DNA of 26,820 nucleotides. It comes from Opitutales bacterium UBA5694 (GTDB taxonomy: Bacteria > Verrucomicrobiota > Verrucomicrobiia > Opitutales > Opitutaceae). Each line of letters starts with the position of its first letter. The stretch's first letter is position 1. The notes beneath the pieces were generated by a model that saw only the letters and a program-made list of their open reading frames with translations, ran no database searches and was not told the DNA's origin. Positions 26,162-26,820 of this stretch are shown here, in pieces. The DNA is taken from assembly GCA_002420185.1 (NCBI GenBank), contig DIHO01000007.1, positions 39,839 to 66,658 of the forward strand, read 5' to 3'. The translations under genes and the position numbers were made by a program.

Positions 26162-26422
26162 TTGAATCAAATTAAAATCGTGCAAAATAAAGATGTACAG
26201 AGTGCCCACCTTTTAGGATTCGGATTAGACAACGACGACGGCCATAAGAGAATCACTCAAGCCGAGGAGTTTTCCATCGTTGGGGGTTCGCAGGACACCC
26301 ACGAACGAATGACCGAAACCGTCATTAAAACCTTCGAGGACATCAAGAACAAGGGAGAGACCCTCCGCACTATTGAACCCCAACACCTTTCGGATCTTAT
26401 CCAGAAGAACAGTCCTGCCTAG
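26162..26422 (+). CDS. Small protein of unknown function (86 residues)
   Basis: I do not recognise a family. The frame starts with TTG at 26162, and no ATG or GTG in frame gives a longer protein. The sequence is soluble, charged and mostly helical by composition: an N-terminal strand (QIKIVQNKDV), HLLGFGLDNDDGHKRITQAEEF, then a helix MTETVIKTFEDIKNKGETLRTI. No signal peptide, membrane segment or cysteine. Composition and position between scpA and the trxA-proximal ORF, on the same strand, support a real gene. The ribosome binding site is not clear. Confidence 0.55.
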   Translation: MNQIKIVQNKDVQSAHLLGFGLDNDDGHKRITQAEEFSIVGGSQDTHERMTETVIKTFEDIKNKGETLRTIEPQHLSDLIQKNSPA

Positions 26423-26445
26423 GGCCCAAAAAAAGTTGATCCGAT

Positions 26446-26715
26446 ATGCCCGACCCAAACCAACCACCAGTTAGCGAAACGATTGAGCTTAAACTCACGC
26501 TAAATCACAGCCAGGCAAACGAAACGCTATTCATTGAGACCGAGGAAGTAAGCGACGAGGTTGTGCTCTCAAGCGGATCCGATTTCAGCTCATTGACATT
26601 GCTGGAGGAGTCCCCCATGAGTGACGTCAATAAAAGTAAGCTTTCGGCACTACTCGCTTTATTATGAATAGCTATTTCCATCAGTTTTGCGTTAACGGAC
26701 TTCAAAACGTTTTAA
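26446..26715 (+). pseudogene. Small single-pass membrane protein interrupted by TGA
   Basis: From the ATG at 26446 the frame runs 73 codons to a TGA at 26665-26667 and then stays open for 15 more codons to a TAA at 26713. The first 62 residues are polar and acidic. Residues from 66 on read LSALLALL, then the stop, then IAISISFALTDFKTF. Together these make one good transmembrane helix cut by the TGA, so a point nonsense mutation, a sequencing error or stop readthrough is possible. Trp is encoded by TGG elsewhere in the window and other genes end in TGA, so genome-wide recoding is unlikely. A second ATG at 26618 could start a shorter frame. No family recognised; trxA begins four bases after the TAA. 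Confidence 0.4.
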
Positions 26716-26719
26716 TACA

Positions 26720-26820
26720 ATGTCAGCAATCACTACACTGAACGAACAAAATTTTAAAGACACGATCAGCTCTGCTGCCGTGCCGGTACTCGTCGATTTT
26801 TGGGCACCATGGTGCGGACC
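26720..26820 (+). CDS. trxA: Thioredoxin (3' end outside the window)
   Basis: 33 codons are visible. LNEQNFKDTI is the family's N-terminal segment and VPVLVDFWAPWCGP brings the redox-active WCGP site, cut at the last codon by the window edge. Thioredoxin reduces disulfides in cytosolic proteins, including many peroxiredoxins. The ATG follows the TAA of the preceding frame by four bases; no strong ribosome binding site. Confidence 0.93.
   Translation, partial: MSAITTLNEQNFKDTISSAAVPVLVDFWAPWCG

Noticed and set aside
26446..26667. Genome-wide recoding of TGA to explain the interrupted helix
   Set aside because: trpB and the alpha/beta hydrolase end in TGA at their expected family lengths, and Trp is encoded by TGG.
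26682..26716. TTGCGT and TTTAAT boxes at 17-18 bases before trxA
   Set aside because: The transcript start would fall inside the ATG, leaving no leader; a chance match in AT-rich DNA is more likely.

Overview
The window is ordinary bacterial chromosome: mostly single-copy housekeeping genes, close to half G+C by eye. No tRNA, rRNA, CRISPR array, transposase or phage gene was recognised. The gene mix suggests a Gram-negative, outer-membrane bacterium. It has LptD (LPS export), a sigma-54 activator, a 922-residue AcnB, ScpA, and a histone H1-like tail fused to a DksA/TraR domain. My best guess is Verrucomicrobiota, class Opitutae; this is inference from protein flavour only. Most start codons lack a clear Shine-Dalgarno sequence.

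Layout. 2-1407 (+): the C-terminal part of an H1-tail/DksA-like protein, then lspA. 1486-4178 (-): yicC and trpB joined by an ATGA overlap, then a STAS-domain gene. 4654-7422 (+): acnB, flanked on its other side by a truncated copy of the STAS gene (7544-7744, -). 7827-9339 (-): a peroxiredoxin and a SAM methyltransferase. 9340-10160: a poor region with gene scraps. 10161-11021 (+): a MYG1-family phosphohydrolase. 11131-13682 (-): fabD and an NtrC-type sigma-54 activator. 13752-14758 (+): a sigma-54-like promoter and an exported, possibly beta-propeller protein. 14759-16063 (-): a 49-codon HExxH ORF coupled to an alpha/beta hydrolase, with decayed DNA beyond it. 16239-18794 (+): mutS. 18795-19356: empty. 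19357-21567 (-): glgB. 21778-26114 (+): lptD, an RsmB/NOP-like rRNA methyltransferase and scpA. 26162-26820 (+): two small unknown genes, the second with a TGA inside its membrane helix, then the start of trxA.

The genes serve envelope building (LspA, LptD, FabD), central metabolism (AcnB, TrpB, GlgB), genome upkeep (MutS, ScpA), RNA processing or modification (YicC, RsmB-like) and redox defence (peroxiredoxin, thioredoxin). The least conventional items are the sigma-54 activator beside a divergent sigma-54-like promoter, the STAS gene and STAS remnant on either side of acnB, the HExxH mini-ORF, the TGA-interrupted small membrane protein, and the H1-tail/DksA fusion. I found no convincing new multi-gene system.
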